Assembly: GCA_903879765.1 (NCBI GenBank)
Contig: CAIRMS010000073.1
Location: forward strand, 1 to 8,141
Source of the DNA: an uncultured Flavobacteriales bacterium
GTDB taxonomy: Bacteria > Bacteroidota > Bacteroidia > Flavobacteriales_D > Crocinitomicaceae
Reading direction: 5' to 3'
DNA length: 8,141 nt
Within the stretch, counting starts at the first letter, position 1. Each line of letters starts with the position of its first letter. Positions 1 through 7,956 of the stretch are shown one piece after another. The notes beneath the pieces are model-generated. The model was not told the DNA's origin. It did no database searches and was given only the letters and a program-made list of their open reading frames with translations. The translations under genes were made by a program, and so were the position numbers.

Positions 1-91
1 CGATGAGGGTTTTCAATGAGGAGGAAGAAAAAAATCGGAAATAAAAAAAACCCATGAAACGTAATGTTATCAAGAGATTTCTTTTTTTTTG

Positions 92-164
92 TTGACCCAC
101 TAGGTCTCGAACCTAGACTCTTCGGTACCAAAAACCGACGTGTTGCCAATTACACCATAGGTCA
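92..164 (-). tRNA. tRNA-Gln (anticodon UUG)
   Basis: Read on the minus strand, the sequence folds into a complete cloverleaf of 73 bases. The acceptor stem is TGACCTA with TGGGTCA (7 pairs, one T:G). The D stem is GTGT/ACAC around an eight-base loop containing GG. The anticodon stem is TCGGT/ACCGA with loop TTTTGGT, which puts anticodon TTG at 129-131. The variable loop has five bases. The T stem is CTAGG/CCTAG with loop TTCGAGA. The anticodon reads glutamine codons CAA and, by wobble, CAG. The discriminator base is A, and the following bases are CAA-rich rather than CCA, so CCA must be added by nucleotidyltransferase, as is usual in Bacteroidota. No T-rich terminator follows on the minus strand, so the transcript may continue past the left edge. 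Confidence 0.96.
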
Positions 165-168
165 ATCT

Positions 169-184
169 GCATTTTCTCAAATGC
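169..184 (-). other. Leader hairpin just 5' of tRNA-Gln
   Basis: On the minus strand GCATTT and AAATGC form a perfect six-pair stem capped by GAGA, a GNRA-type tetraloop. It ends four bases before the mature tRNA 5' end at 164 and begins roughly where transcription should start from the promoter at 189-219. It would form the 5' leader of the pre-tRNA that RNase P removes. The inverted repeat is seen directly. A role in processing or stability is inference. Confidence 0.5.
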
Positions 185-188
185 GAGG

Positions 189-219
189 CAAATTTAAGAA
201 CATTTTTTCTTGTTAACAA
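189..219 (-). promoter_or_regulatory. Bacteroidota-type promoter of tRNA-Gln
   Basis: On the minus strand TAAATTTG (196 down to 189) is a full match to the -7 consensus TAnnTTTG of the primary sigma factor in Bacteroidota. A TTG (219 down to 217) lies 20 bases upstream, which suits the -33 element. Transcription would start near 183-186, about 20 bases before the mature tRNA end. The position, spacing and match all agree. Confidence 0.75.
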
Positions 220-281
220 CTAGATTTGAAAAATAATTTCAAGGATCTTGCTTAATTGCGTCATCCGAGTGATTTTTCAAA

Positions 282-327
282 GCGAATATTCTTAAATTCG
301 CAGTACAAAAAACAGAACTAATTCGCA
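282..327 (+). promoter_or_regulatory. Putative promoter/operator with GCGAAT repeats upstream of the DUF2723 gene
   Basis: GCGAAT (282-287) and ATTCGC (296-301) form a six-base perfect inverted repeat around an eight-base spacer. AATTCGCA at 295-302 recurs as a direct repeat at 320-327, 25 bases on and six bases before the ATG. TAAATTCG at 293-300 matches the -7 consensus TAnnTTTG at all but one position and would give a 5' leader of about 25 bases. No good -33 TTG is found at the right distance, only a T-run near 273-277. The repeats are seen directly. A promoter or repressor-binding function is inference. Confidence 0.3.
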
Positions 328-332
328 TACAC

Positions 333-3300
333 ATGAATTATACTAAATGGAATACCCTACTCGGTTGGCTTGTTTTTCTGATGGCAAGCACTGTGTACCT
401 CATGACGATTGAATCCACTGCAAGTTTATGGGATTGTGGTGAATATATTACCGCTGCATACAAATTAGAAGTTGGACACCCTCCTGGCGCGCCATTGTTT
501 ATGGTTTTAGGACGTTTGTTTAGTTTCTTTGCAGCACCTGAATCGGTTGCTGTTTGGATCAATGCACTTTCCGCTATTTCGAGTTCTTTGACCATCTTAT
601 TTATGTTTTGGTCCTTGACTTTATTGATTAAAAAGATCATTCTATCTCAACAGAAAGAATTAACATCCGGAAATCAAATTGCTATTTTCACCTCTGCTGC
701 TATTGGTTCACTTGCGTATACATTTTCTGACTCATTCTGGTTTTCCGCAGTGGAAGGTGAAGTTTACGCCATGGCATCCTTATTCACGGCTGTGATTTTC
801 TGGGCCATTCTGAAATGGGATGAAGAAATGGGTTTATTACAGTCTGGAGATATCTCCGACGATTACCGTCCAAATAGATGGATATTATTGATTTTCTTTA
901 TGTTAGGTCTCGCGATTGGAGTTCACCTTTTGGGAATCTTGGTTGTTCCAGCGATTGGATACATGATTTATTTCCGTGTAAAAGAAAAGGTAAACACAAA
1001 AGGTCTCATCCTAACTGGAATCATCTCCATTGTTGCACTTGGATTTATTCAAGAAGGCATCATTCCTGGATCCATTGCAATGGCTTCTAATTTTGAAGTA
1101 GCATTTGTCAATAGCTTAGGGCTGCCTTTCTTTTCTGGCACCGTTTTCTTCTTTATTTTACTCATTTTCGCTTGTGTTTTATTGGTGAGATGGGCAAGAA
1201 AAAAAGGAAATACCTTATTGTATAATTCCATGATGGGATTGGTTTTCTTGTTGATCGGATACAGTTCATTCGCGGTGATTGTTATTCGTTCCAATGCTAA
1301 TACGCCTCTTGATGAAAATGATCCAGAAAACTTAGTTACGCTACACTCTTATTTGAAACGTGAGCAATATGGTTCCGCACCTATTTTCTTCGGAAACTAT
1401 TGGAATTCCTTCCGAAATGGAGAAGAAATGACCGAGAACGGAGCGCGTATTTTAAGTAACGATGCTTGGAAAGACCTTTCAGCTTATTATTTGCGTCGTT
1501 TTGTGATTACCGAAAGTGATGTTGAAGTAAAAGCATTTACCAAAGAAGCTGATGCGCAAAAATGGGTAGCAGAGCACAAAGGAGCTTATTCGATTGAAGA
1601 AAAATACTATGAAAGCAATGCCTCTATTCGTCATGGAGCTGTTGCCACCTATGCGCAATCAACCATCTTCCCTCGCATGTATTCAGGGGATAGTCCGGTG
1701 CACAGACAAGGGTACGCAAAATGGTCCGGATATGATGAAAATGATGGAACAAATACAGAAATTGGCCGCGATGGAAAACGTTTGCCAAGCTTCGGGGAAA
1801 ACCTAACTTATTTCATGCGCTACCAAGTGAATTGGATGTACTTGCGTTACTTCATGTGGAACTTTGCGGGACGTCAAAATGACATTCAAGGACATGGAGA
1901 CAACCTACACGGGAACTGGATTTCAGGGATTTCATTCCTGGATGAAGCTAGATTGGGAAGTCAAGAATATCAACCGCATTACACAACTGAAAATCCTGCT
2001 CACAACAAATTCTATTTATTGCCATTAATTTTGGCAATTATTGGGCTTGTTTTTCATTACCGTAAAGCACCAAAAGATGCGTTTGTTCTGACACTTGCGT
2101 TTATTTTTACTGGTTTAGCGATTGTAGTGTACTTAAATCAAAAACCGATGGAACCAAGAGAGCGTGATTATGCATACGCAGGATCATTCTACTTTTTTGC
2201 CATGTGGATTGGCGTTGGTGTATACGCGATTTATGACTTGATTCAACGTAAAATTAGTTCTCAAGTGAACAGTGCCGCAATTGCTAGTGCATTGGGATTT
2301 GTCGTTCCAGTAATCATGGGTGTTCAAGGATGGGATGACCACGATCGAAGCGGGAAAACATCGGCTAGAGACTTAGCGACAAATTATTTGCAATCATGTG
2401 GGAAAAACAGCATCATTTTCACCAACGGTGACAACGATACCTTCCCTCTATGGTACCTTCAAGAAGTAGAAGGAAAACGAACAGATGTGCGCGTTTGTAA
2501 CTTGTCGCTAATGGGAACAGATTGGTACACGAATCAAATGAAAATGAAATCATATGATTCTGACCCACTTCCGATTAAATTCCGTGAGGATCAAATTCTG
2601 ATGTATGCAGGAAATACAGATCAAGTGTACTTCATGCCGTTAATTCAACTATTCTCGATGAATGCCAGCGAAGAAATCATCAACAAAGTGTTGAATATGC
2701 GCTTGAAAAATAATCCATCGGAAGCGGTGAATGCAGCACGTTATTTTGATCAGGAAGTTCAAAAAGTATTTGCTAATGTAACGATTTCGAATCCTGAATT
2801 TGAGGCTACGCGTGCAGCGATTGCTAACACAGACACCACCAACCTCATTCAAGCCACTGTTCAAAAATACCTTGGAGTATTTAAACTATTTGAAGGTGCT
2901 AGAGGCGGATCTGTTGAGTTTAAAAATGGATCAGCTGAACAATTACAAGAGTTGTTGGAGCAGTTTGAAAACATCTGGTCAGCGGTTGATTTCAAAGAAG
3001 CAATGGCCTTCGTTCGCGATGACAACAACATGCTAACAGATGAAGGAAAAAAATATAGCTTCTTCCCTTCGAATCGTTTTTCATTAAAAGTGAACAAACA
3101 AAATGCCTTAAAAGCAGGAACTATCTCACAAAATGAAATGGCTAACTGTTCTGATGAAATCAACTTTGAATTCAGCACAGATCGTGATCCGGCCTTAACA
3201 CGTGACGAAGTGATGATGATGGATGTCGTTGCAAACAATGATTGGAAAAGAGGAATTTTCTTCTCTAGTAGTCGCGGTTCTTCTTTCTCTGTGGCACTTC

Positions 3301-4226
3301 TTTCAGGTGGACATGTGAAGCAAGTTGGAATGGCGTATGAATTGAGTCCTGTAAAAGAGGAACCGATGTTCTATAACGTTGCCAAAATGGTTAAAAACAT
3401 GATGAGCGTATACGAGTATGGAGACATGGCAAATCCACATGTTTTGACTGACTATTATGCAAGACGCCACACTGTACAATACCGTTCAAATTTCTTGTTA
3501 TTAGCAGAACAGTTGTTGAACCGCAAGCAAACGGCAAAAGCTATCTCTGTACTAGATTACTCTTTAAAATTGATGCCACTTGAACGCGTACTTGATTTTG
3601 GCGAAGTAAATCCTTGCGATCCATTTATGTCAATGAAATTCAATGAAAAACATGTAGAATATAACTACCAAGGTCAAGCAGTAAGAGCAAAGTGTAGTGG
3701 TTCACTTCATGAATATGTTCAGTTATACTACTTAGCCGGACAAAAACAAAAGGCAGAAGCACTTGGAGCGAAATTATTAGCTAATTACAAAAGTATTTTC
3801 GGCTATTTCGAACATAGTAACGTTGAATTTGCTGGTAACCCTGAAAATGCAGAAGATTTAATTGCTGCGATGGATGCCTGTTTAAAAATGAACGATTTAG
3901 CACAAAATCCACGCTATGGAAATCCTTCATCTAGTTTTGCAAAAGCCCTGAAAAAAGAAATTAACCGCATGTATAAAGTGGTAATGCCACGCATTTACTC
4001 CGGACTTGAGCAATTAGCCCTTGAAAACGGTGAAAGTGCAGAGGCTTATACTGGTGCTTATTCAGAAATGATTGGGAACCTACAATTGTACATGGGTGCG
4101 ATGGCTGAACACTATGGAATTATTAAGTCGAAATCGGTTATGCAAACACCTGAAACACCTAATCCAAATGCAATAGATCCGAGTATTTTAATGCAAGGTG
4201 CACGACCGATGGAAACGATTCGCTAG
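333..4226 (+). CDS. DUF2723 / TMEM260-like polytopic membrane protein, probable GT-C glycosyltransferase
   Basis: This 1297-residue protein matches the DUF2723 family (PF11028). The human relative TMEM260 is a protein O-mannosyltransferase; the role in Bacteroidota is less settled, and a lipid-linked sugar donor with extracytoplasmic transfer is inferred. The N-terminal domain holds WDCGEYI (33-39), where the acidic residues are candidates for the catalytic site, and GHPPGAPLF (48-56). About ten hydrophobic segments lie between residues 10 and 318. A soluble loop (320-558) begins with NTPLDENDPEN and LKREQYG, and also carries FPRMYS (446-451) and GRQNDIQG (513-520). Three or four more membrane segments lie at 559-664, with QKPMEPRERDYAYAG at 603-617. 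The C-terminal half is soluble, with WDDHDRSGK (667-675), NGDNDTFPLWY (698-708), helical-repeat-like stretches near 1052-1085 and 1126-1150, and a proline-rich tail. The start fits the family N-terminus directly before the first membrane helix. No Shine-Dalgarno sequence precedes it. It seems somewhat longer than typical relatives, as I recall them. The family call is firm; the enzymatic activity is probable. Confidence 0.9.
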   Translation: MNYTKWNTLLGWLVFLMASTVYLMTIESTASLWDCGEYITAAYKLEVGHPPGAPLFMVLGRLFSFFAAPESVAVWINALSAISSSLTILFMFWSLTLLIKKIILSQQKELTSGNQIAIFTSAAIGSLAYTFSDSFWFSAVEGEVYAMASLFTAVIFWAILKWDEEMGLLQSGDISDDYRPNRWILLIFFMLGLAIGVHLLGILVVPAIGYMIYFRVKEKVNTKGLILTGIISIVALGFIQEGIIPGSIAMASNFEVAFVNSLGLPFFSGTVFFFILLIFACVLLVRWARKKGNTLLYNSMMGLVFLLIGYSSFAVIVIRSNANTPLDENDPENLVTLHSYLKREQYGSAPIFFGNYWNSFRNGEEMTENGARILSNDAWKDLSAYYLRRFVITESDVEVKAFTKEADAQKWVAEHKGAYSIEEKYYESNASIRHGAVATYAQSTIFPRMYSGDSPVHRQGYAKWSGYDENDGTNTEIGRDGKRLPSFGENLTYFMRYQVNWMYLRYFMWNFAGRQNDIQGHGDNLHGNWISGISFLDEARLGSQEYQPHYTTENPAHNKFYLLPLILAIIGLVFHYRKAPKDAFVLTLAFIFTGLAIVVYLNQKPMEPRERDYAYAGSFYFFAMWIGVGVYAIYDLIQRKISSQVNSAAIASALGFVVPVIMGVQGWDDHDRSGKTSARDLATNYLQSCGKNSIIFTNGDNDTFPLWYLQEVEGKRTDVRVCNLSLMGTDWYTNQMKMKSYDSDPLPIKFREDQILMYAGNTDQVYFMPLIQLFSMNASEEIINKVLNMRLKNNPSEAVNAARYFDQEVQKVFANVTISNPEFEATRAAIANTDTTNLIQATVQKYLGVFKLFEGARGGSVEFKNGSAEQLQELLEQFENIWSAVDFKEAMAFVRDDNNMLTDEGKKYSFFPSNRFSLKVNKQNALKAGTISQNEMANCSDEINFEFSTDRDPALTRDEVMMMDVVANNDWKRGIFFSSSRGSSFSVALLSGGHVKQVGMAYELSPVKEEPMFYNVAKMVKNMMSVYEYGDMANPHVLTDYYARRHTVQYRSNFLLLAEQLLNRKQTAKAISVLDYSLKLMPLERVLDFGEVNPCDPFMSMKFNEKHVEYNYQGQAVRAKCSGSLHEYVQLYYLAGQKQKAEALGAKLLANYKSIFGYFEHSNVEFAGNPENAEDLIAAMDACLKMNDLAQNPRYGNPSSSFAKALKKEINRMYKVVMPRIYSGLEQLALENGESAEAYTGAYSEMIGNLQLYMGAMAEHYGIIKSKSVMQTPETPNPNAIDPSILMQGARPMETIR

Positions 4227-4306
4227 TAAGCGATTAACAAGGGGAAATTTGCAGGGAATGATTTAATCCATGCAAGAAAAATAACGTTCATTTAACACCA
4301 ACAAAG

Positions 4307-5530
4307 ATGATTGATTTACCAAAATTTGAATTGCCCTTTTTTGCAGCGCTTCTTTTATTGTTGGTCCTTGCACGCTTCTTTGGTGAGCTTTTCGAACGCA
4401 TGAAACAACCTGCAATGATTGGAGAAATCATCGCAGGAATCATTCTTGGTCCTACGCTTTTAAATTTTATTCACCGAACCGAAGAGCTAAAGGTTATCTC
4501 TGATTTAGGAGTCTTTCTTCTTGTCATTCTTGCCGGACTTGAAATCAATTTTGATGACATCCTAAAATCCATGAAAGGCAGAAACATCGTTATTTCACTT
4601 CTTGCGTTTATACTACCGATTTTAAGTGGATTTATGGTTGGGAAGTTATTTGGGCAGAATGTAATGACCACCGTATTCATTGGTTTGTGCGTAGCAATTA
4701 CAGCGCTTCCAGTTAGTATTCGCATACTGATGGACTTAGGAAAACTAAACACGGAAGTTGGACAAAAAATCATATCGGTTGCCATTTTTGATGACGTTCT
4801 TGCCTTAACAATATTGGGGATTTTGTTGGATATGAACCACATTGACAAATCCTTTTCAGCCATTACCACCGCAACGATTTTTACAGGAATTAAACTCATT
4901 GCCTTTATTCTCGTCGTTTATATTTCTTACCGCGTAATCCAACATTTTACCCAGAAAGAAGATTTTGTTGAGAATCAAATCGATCGCTTATTAGCTGTTT
5001 TAAAAGGGAAAGAATCTTTGTTTGCGATCCTTTTCATGTTTATTTTGCTTTTTGCTACCTTGACAGAAAGTATTGGTTTACATTTTATTATCGGTTCATT
5101 TTTCGCATCGATGCTTTTGAGTAAAAAACTTATCGGTGCCAAAAACATCGAGCTTTTTCATAAAACCACCAGCAGCATGGCCATGGGATTCCTGGCACCC
5201 ATATTTTTTGCGGGAATTGGTTTAGAATTTAAATTTTCAGCGATAAACAACTACGGCCTACTTATTGCCATCATTCTTGTGTCCTTTCTTTCGAAAATTC
5301 TTGGAGGATACATTGGAGGGCGATTCGCTAACATGGGACATCGTCAATCAATGACACTTGCTTATGGACTAAACGCTCGTGGAATCATGGAGCTTGTTAT
5401 CGCCAATATTGCCTTCCGTGAAGGCTTTATCAACGTTGAAATCTTTTCCATGCTCGTAATTATGGGACTAGTGACCACCTTGTCTACACCATTCTTACTG
5501 AAACAATCATTCCATCGACTGAAAGCATAA
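4307..5530 (+). CDS. Cation:proton antiporter, CPA2 family (Na_H_Exchanger domain)
   Basis: A 407-residue integral membrane protein with about 11-13 hydrophobic segments across its whole length. It fits the PF00999 exchanger fold that swaps Na+ or K+ for protons across the inner membrane. Supporting signatures are QPAMIGEIIAGIILGP (34-49), the loop DLGVFLLVILAGLEI (66-80), the ion-binding region AIFDDV (159-164) and the late motif LNARGIMELVI (355-365). The paired aspartates D162-D163 resemble the DD pair of NapA and NhaA, which usually marks electrogenic exchange; this is inference here. At about 400 residues it lacks the C-terminal TrkA-N/RCK nucleotide-binding domain found in KefB and KefC, so glutathione- or NAD-type gating is not expected. 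It lies 80 bases after the DUF2723 gene and 15 bases before the kinase. An A-rich stretch, without a clear Shine-Dalgarno, precedes the ATG. The family is secure; the ion is unknown. Confidence 0.92.
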   Translation: MIDLPKFELPFFAALLLLLVLARFFGELFERMKQPAMIGEIIAGIILGPTLLNFIHRTEELKVISDLGVFLLVILAGLEINFDDILKSMKGRNIVISLLAFILPILSGFMVGKLFGQNVMTTVFIGLCVAITALPVSIRILMDLGKLNTEVGQKIISVAIFDDVLALTILGILLDMNHIDKSFSAITTATIFTGIKLIAFILVVYISYRVIQHFTQKEDFVENQIDRLLAVLKGKESLFAILFMFILLFATLTESIGLHFIIGSFFASMLLSKKLIGAKNIELFHKTTSSMAMGFLAPIFFAGIGLEFKFSAINNYGLLIAIILVSFLSKILGGYIGGRFANMGHRQSMTLAYGLNARGIMELVIANIAFREGFINVEIFSMLVIMGLVTTLSTPFLLKQSFHRLKA

Positions 5531-5545
5531 GCTTACACTTTCTCT

Positions 5546-6442
5546 ATGAAAAAGCAAGCGAATTTCTTTTTAATCATTCTAGTGATTTATGTGTTCCTAC
5601 AGTTTATTTGGTGGGGGAATTTACTGATTCGTTTAAATGGACAAATCGACCTATCACAACAAGAATATAGTCGTCGCGTTTGGATGATTATCGGTGAAGG
5701 CAGCGTGTTCATGGTCTTACTTTTTTTAGGTATTTGGAAGATGCGAAAAGTTATTCTGAAAGAAATAGGCTTAACCCAGCGACAATCCAATTTTTTGCTT
5801 TCCATTACACATGAATTAAAAACACCTATTTCTTCTGTTAAATTATTTCTTCAAACCTTGTTGAAACACGATTTACCTGAAGAAAAAAAAATTGATTTAC
5901 TAAAAAAGGCAATGGATGAAAATGAACGCTTGAGTTTACTCATCGATAACATCTTACATGCTTCAAGAGTAGAAAATAAATCCTTGCAAGCCGTCAATAG
6001 TGATCTTCCATTCAATCAATTAGTTACTTCTATTGTTGATCGTTTTCACAAGCGTTATTTACAAGAATTTATTCAGCTAGAATCTTCCGAGCAGATTTCG
6101 GTGCACGCGGATGCATTTATCTTGGAAATGATCATCGTGAATTTACTTGAAAATGCCTGTAAATACGCTGGAATAGATTCCGAAATCACGATATATTTCC
6201 ATAAAAAGGGTGCAAATTTCATTTTCGGCGTAAAAGATGAAGGACCTGGAATTCCATCAGAAGAACGTGCATCCATTTTTGAAAAATTCTACCGAATTGG
6301 CAACGAAGAAACACGTCAAAAACAAGGAAGTGGGCTTGGATTATTCATCGCCTCAGAATTTGCTCAATTACAAGGCGCCACAATAACATGTAAAGAAAAT
6401 ATCCCAAAAGGAACGGTTTTTGAGGTAACTTTGTCACTATGA
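5546..6442 (+). CDS. Membrane-bound sensor histidine kinase without a recognisable sensor domain
   Basis: A 298-residue histidine kinase. Two membrane helices (about 7-28 and 45-64) flank a loop of only some 16 residues, so there is no extracytoplasmic sensor domain, and no HAMP or PAS domain is evident. The HisKA domain has the H-box SITHELKTP (86-94) with phosphoacceptor H89. The HATPase_c domain has the N-box NLLENACKYA (199-208, N203), the G1 box DEGPGIP (231-237), the F-box FEKFYR (245-250) and the G2 box GSGLGL (261-266), so it should be an active ATP-dependent autokinase. No response regulator is encoded in this window, so the partner lies elsewhere. The gene starts 15 bases after the antiporter and its stop overlaps the gpmI start in ATGA, which indicates one transcription unit and likely translational coupling. 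The signal may be membrane-borne or come from a partner protein; that is inference. Confidence 0.93.
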   Translation: MKKQANFFLIILVIYVFLQFIWWGNLLIRLNGQIDLSQQEYSRRVWMIIGEGSVFMVLLFLGIWKMRKVILKEIGLTQRQSNFLLSITHELKTPISSVKLFLQTLLKHDLPEEKKIDLLKKAMDENERLSLLIDNILHASRVENKSLQAVNSDLPFNQLVTSIVDRFHKRYLQEFIQLESSEQISVHADAFILEMIIVNLLENACKYAGIDSEITIYFHKKGANFIFGVKDEGPGIPSEERASIFEKFYRIGNEETRQKQGSGLGLFIASEFAQLQGATITCKENIPKGTVFEVTLSL

Positions 6443-7956
6443 CAAATCACTTCGGACTCATCATTCTGGATGGTTGGGGAATTGGAGACAAATCTGCTTC
6501 CGATGCCATCAATGCAGCCAATACACCTTTCATGGATTCACTTTTGCAGCAATACCCACATGCGACATTGAAAACATTCGGTGAAGATGTTGGTTTACCT
6601 GAAGGTCAGATGGGGAATTCTGAGGTGGGACACCTGAATATTGGTGCCGGAAGGATTGTTTATCAGGAACTTACACGCATTAATAAAGCGATTCGAGACG
6701 GTGAATTTCAAAAAAACCCAGTAATCCTTAAAGCGTTTGAAACAGCAAAAGAACGCCATTCAAAAGTTCACTTCATAGGACTCGTTTCTGAAGGCGGCGT
6801 TCATAGCTCGCAAGCGCACTTAAACACGCTTTGTGACATGGCAAAATCACATGGATTAGAAAACGTATTTATTCATGCATTTACCGATGGGCGCGATTGT
6901 GATCCAAAAAGTGGACTTGAATGCATTCAAAATCTTGAAAATCATTTAAAATTAAGTACCGGTAAAATTGCGAGCGTTATCGGAAGATACTTCGCAATGG
7001 ATCGCGATAAACGCTGGGAACGTGTAGCGAAAGCATACCATTTACTGACGAAAGGTGCCGGAACGAAAGCTACATCGGCAGCAGAAGCTGTGCGAGAATC
7101 CTATGAAAAAGGAGTAACAGATGAATTTATTGAAGGATATATCATCCATCCAGAAGGAATCATAGAAGATGGGGACATTGTCATTTCCTTTAATTTCCGC
7201 ACCGATCGACCACGTGAAATAACGTCCGTTCTAACACAAGAAGCATTCCCCGCCTATAATATGAGTCCGTTAGACTTGTATTATTGTACCATGACAAACT
7301 ATGATTCAACGTTCAATGGATTACATGTTATTTTTGAAAAAGACAACCTCTTAAATACGCTAGGCGAAGTTATTTCTAACATGGACCGAACACAGGTTCG
7401 AATTGCAGAAACAGAGAAATATCCGCACGTGACATTCTTCTTTAATGGAGGAAGAGAAGTGCCTTTTTCTGGTGAAAATCGACTTTTAATTCATTCTCCG
7501 AAAGTCGCCACTTATGATTTGCAGCCAGAAATGAGTGCGTTGGAAGTACGCGACGAAATCATTAACAGTATTCAACACGACAAACCAAATTTCATTTGCT
7601 TGAATTTTGCAAATCCAGACATGGTTGGACACACAGGTGTATACGATGCGATTAAAAAAGCTGTTGAAACAGTAGATTCATGTCTGCAAGCTGTGGTAGC
7701 CGCAGGAAAAGAAAATGGCTATGAGTTTCTAATCATCGCTGACCATGGAAATGCGGATTATGCGTTAAATTCTGACGGAACTCCAAATACAGCTCATAGT
7801 TTAAATCCTGTGCCTGTTATTTTAGTGACGGATGATAACGGAATCAAATTAAACCATGGAATTTTGGCGGATGTAGCACCAACCATTCTTAATCGCATGC
7901 GTTTAGCAGCTCCCATTGAAATGACTGGAAAATCACTCTTGCAATCTAATTCATAA
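6439..7956 (+). CDS. gpmI: 2,3-bisphosphoglycerate-independent phosphoglycerate mutase
   Basis: This cytoplasmic enzyme interconverts 3-phosphoglycerate and 2-phosphoglycerate in glycolysis and gluconeogenesis, using metal ions (usually Mn2+) and a phosphoserine intermediate. The 505 residues match the usual size. Compared from memory with the Bacillus stearothermophilus enzyme, the active site is complete: D11 (ILDGWG), nucleophile S61 (GNSEVGH), H122, R152-D153 (GRDCDP), R183, R189, R254 and R257 (FRTDRPRE), K327, D394 and H398 (NPDMVGH), D435-H436 (ADHGNAD) and H453 (TAHSLNP). The phosphatase-like domain is split around the inserted transferase domain (about 80-300), as is normal for the family. 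The start is fixed by the family N-terminus and overlaps the kinase stop by four bases. A GAGG lies 14-17 bases upstream but is part of the kinase coding sequence and too distant to be a convincing ribosome binding site. The 3' end overlaps the converging tspO-like gene by 11 bases. Confidence 0.98.
   Translation: MTNHFGLIILDGWGIGDKSASDAINAANTPFMDSLLQQYPHATLKTFGEDVGLPEGQMGNSEVGHLNIGAGRIVYQELTRINKAIRDGEFQKNPVILKAFETAKERHSKVHFIGLVSEGGVHSSQAHLNTLCDMAKSHGLENVFIHAFTDGRDCDPKSGLECIQNLENHLKLSTGKIASVIGRYFAMDRDKRWERVAKAYHLLTKGAGTKATSAAEAVRESYEKGVTDEFIEGYIIHPEGIIEDGDIVISFNFRTDRPREITSVLTQEAFPAYNMSPLDLYYCTMTNYDSTFNGLHVIFEKDNLLNTLGEVISNMDRTQVRIAETEKYPHVTFFFNGGREVPFSGENRLLIHSPKVATYDLQPEMSALEVRDEIINSIQHDKPNFICLNFANPDMVGHTGVYDAIKKAVETVDSCLQAVVAAGKENGYEFLIIADHGNADYALNSDGTPNTAHSLNPVPVILVTDDNGIKLNHGILADVAPTILNRMRLAAPIEMTGKSLLQSNS

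Noticed and set aside
3..44. A plus-strand frame open from the left edge, ending in a glutamate- and lysine-rich tail and TAA, as a possible C-terminus of an upstream gene; the minus strand from 55 to the edge is also open from an ATG.
   Set aside because: Both are too short and too low in complexity (purine-rich on plus, phenylalanine and serine on minus) to choose between them or to name either. Sequence to the left is needed.
71..90. AAGA/TCTT inverted repeat followed by nine T residues on the plus strand, resembling a terminator.
   Set aside because: The stem is only four weak A:T-rich pairs, so it is unlikely to end transcription by itself, and no plus-strand gene upstream is confirmed.
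226..242. TTGAAA-AATAA-TTTCAA perfect six-base inverted repeat between the two divergent promoters.
   Set aside because: The composition is A/T-rich, so such a repeat is expected by chance in this background. No second copy or other support was found.
2861..3238. A 125-codon open frame on the minus strand within the DUF2723 gene.
   Set aside because: It lies opposite a strongly conserved coding sequence, its translation resembles no family I recognise, and it is serine-rich as expected of antisense frames.
4227..4306. Possible promoter or terminator in the gap between the DUF2723 and antiporter genes, including a five-pair TCGCT/AGCGA repeat over the stop codon.
   Set aside because: No TAnnTTTG element with a spaced TTG and no stem followed by a T-tract were found, so neither a promoter nor a terminator can be claimed.
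4471..4899. A 142-codon open frame on the minus strand within the antiporter gene.
   Set aside because: It is antisense to conserved membrane helices, and its product shows no domain or plausible start context. A shadow of the real gene.
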